Source: Chlamydiota bacterium
GTDB lineage: Bacteria > Chlamydiota > Chlamydiia > Chlamydiales > JAJFMK01
Length of the DNA: 13,509 nucleotides
Assembly: GCA_021772215.1 (NCBI GenBank)
Contig: JAJFMK010000306.1
Span: 1-13,509, forward strand
Direction: 5' to 3'
The position numbers and the translations under genes are program-made. Under the pieces are notes generated by a model that saw only the letters and a program-made list of their open reading frames with translations, was not told the DNA's origin and searched no databases. Shown in pieces: positions 12,746 through 13,509 of this stretch (positions within the stretch are counted from its first letter, which is position 1; each line of letters begins with the position of its first letter).

Positions 12746-13509
12746 CAAAGAGCTCTTTGGTTTTTTTGGGATTCTCAAGCCAGATAATATGGCCCGCATC
12801 GTCTAAATAGCTGGTTTCGATATTGTCTCTTTTAAATCTCTCGTCGGATTCAAAGAGCGTATGAGGACAGATACAGTCATGCTTCGATCCCACGATGAGT
12901 GTAGGAACATTTTGAGGAATCCACTTCGCAGAGTAATTGGTCTCAATCGCTTTCCTCTGCCACCAGACGGCTGAACGGTATTGAAAGGGAAGCTTGAGTA
13001 GCATCTGCCGTCCCTGCTCCAGAGTCTCTTTGGGAAAGTAGTAGGGCATGCAGGCATCTAACGCTACATCAAAGGTCTCTTGTGAGGGGTTAGCGGTAAA
13101 CTCTGCCATCTCTTTACTTAGGTCAGGAAGGTCAAATTGTTTTGAATATTTGACCGCCTCTTCCAGACAAAGTTTAGGAGAAGAATTAAGGATAATCAGC
13201 CCCTTTAAAAGGTTCTCCATTTCACTAAAGAGAAGAGGAAACATCCCCCCAAAGGAGTGACCGACTACAACAGGATTTTCAAACCTCTTCACGAGGGCGG
13301 GAAAGATTTCATACCACTGATCATAATCAACTCCCTCCTGGACATTACCGCCACTTCCCGGCAGATCAATGAGCCAGACATTCCCCGGTAGATCCAAAAG
13401 TTCAACTAAAGAGTGAAAGTAGGAGGAATCAGCGCCGGGACCGCCAGGAAAAAAAAGCCAGTTATAGGGTCTGCCCCCTAAAGTTTGAACAAGCTCTAAA
13501 CGTGTTCCT
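12720..13509 (-). CDS. Alpha/beta hydrolase, proline-iminopeptidase-like, N-terminus beyond window
   Basis: The frame is open to the right edge, so the first residues are missing; 262 residues are visible. The oxyanion-loop motif NWLFFPGGPGADS lies near residues 17-29 of the visible part. The nucleophile is the Ser of VVGHSFGGM, the acid is probably the Asp of VGSKHDCICP, and the His is in DDAGHIIWLENP. These make a complete catalytic set of the alpha/beta-hydrolase fold, and the PGGPG loop points toward the S33 peptidase or related hydrolases; the substrate is unknown. The cap region (about 120-200) is helical and Phe/Tyr/Trp rich. A TTG within the frame at 13397 is not the start, since it would drop the oxyanion loop. 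It is the first visible gene of an overlapping minus-strand operon. Confidence 0.88.
   Translation of the reverse strand, partial: GTRLELVQTLGGRPYNWLFFPGGPGADSSYFHSLVELLDLPGNVWLIDLPGSGGNVQEGVDYDQWYEIFPALVKRFENPVVVGHSFGGMFPLLFSEMENLLKGLIILNSSPKLCLEEAVKYSKQFDLPDLSKEMAEFTANPSQETFDVALDACMPYYFPKETLEQGRQMLLKLPFQYRSAVWWQRKAIETNYSAKWIPQNVPTLIVGSKHDCICPHTLFESDERFKRDNIETSYLDDAGHIIWLENPKKTKELFDGFVYRLS

Noticed and set aside
10550..13509. The overlapping operon of hydrolase, CPBP protease and two SDRs as a possible bacteriocin or natural-product cluster
   Set aside because: No precursor peptide, synthetase or exporter is visible in the window, and the CPBP and SDR families are too general to support such a claim.
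1..13509. Defence islands, prophage, insertion sequences, CRISPR arrays, tRNA or rRNA genes
   Set aside because: I read both strands for these and found no transposase, integrase, terminal repeats, regular direct repeats or cloverleaf-like RNA. The Sir2-like gene alone has no partner typical of defence systems.

Overview
The window looks like a piece of a chromosome from the phylum Chlamydiota, most likely an environmental (Parachlamydiales-type) member rather than the genus Chlamydia. The main argument is gene content and order: a long, insertion-bearing glyA, a clpP of the chlamydial ClpP1 type, dapF and a UPF0158-family gene follow one another on the + strand. From memory, this is the order of the C. 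trachomatis CT432-CT429 block. A divergently oriented fragment resembling the chlamydial coiled-coil/zinc-ribbon protein CdsZ (CT398) fits the same assignment. The rest of the window (sirtuin-like protein, GT4 glycosyltransferase, MFS carrier, secreted prolyl oligopeptidase, two short-chain dehydrogenases) is larger accessory content than I would expect in Chlamydia itself. The exact species cannot be told from the sequence alone.

Layout. Positions 1-339 (-) hold the N-terminal part of a coiled-coil protein, divergent from glyA across a 145-bp promoter region. glyA-clpP-dapF (485-3341, +) form a tight cluster, followed by the UPF0158 gene (3367-4302), which has its own near-consensus promoter inside the end of dapF. 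A divergent sirtuin-like gene (-) converges on the UPF0158 gene and overlaps it by 95 bp. An apparent intrinsic terminator for the sirtuin transcript is built into that overlap. A small membrane protein (5224-5580, +) shares a back-to-back TATA-type promoter with the sirtuin gene. A glycosyltransferase (-) and a coupled pair, a small secreted charged protein plus a 12-TM MFS transporter (+), diverge from about 6.8 kb. The prolyl oligopeptidase (8139-10160, -) and a DUF5676-like membrane protein (10269-10553, +) diverge from a short region containing a perfect 8-bp inverted repeat placed over both candidate promoters. The right end is an overlapping (-) operon: alpha/beta hydrolase (cut by the window edge), CPBP-type membrane protease, and two short-chain dehydrogenases, the last of which lacks the catalytic tyrosine.

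How the genes fit together. glyA and dapF supply one-carbon units and meso-diaminopimelate. In Chlamydia both enzymes are reported to moonlight as amino acid racemases for peptidoglycan, so their adjacency is biologically sensible. The downstream half shows no single pathway. It is very compact: all four convergent gene pairs overlap at their 3' ends. Several enzyme genes carry a hydrophobic, signal-like segment ahead of a better supported internal start. No tRNA, rRNA, CRISPR array, insertion sequence or phage gene was seen.
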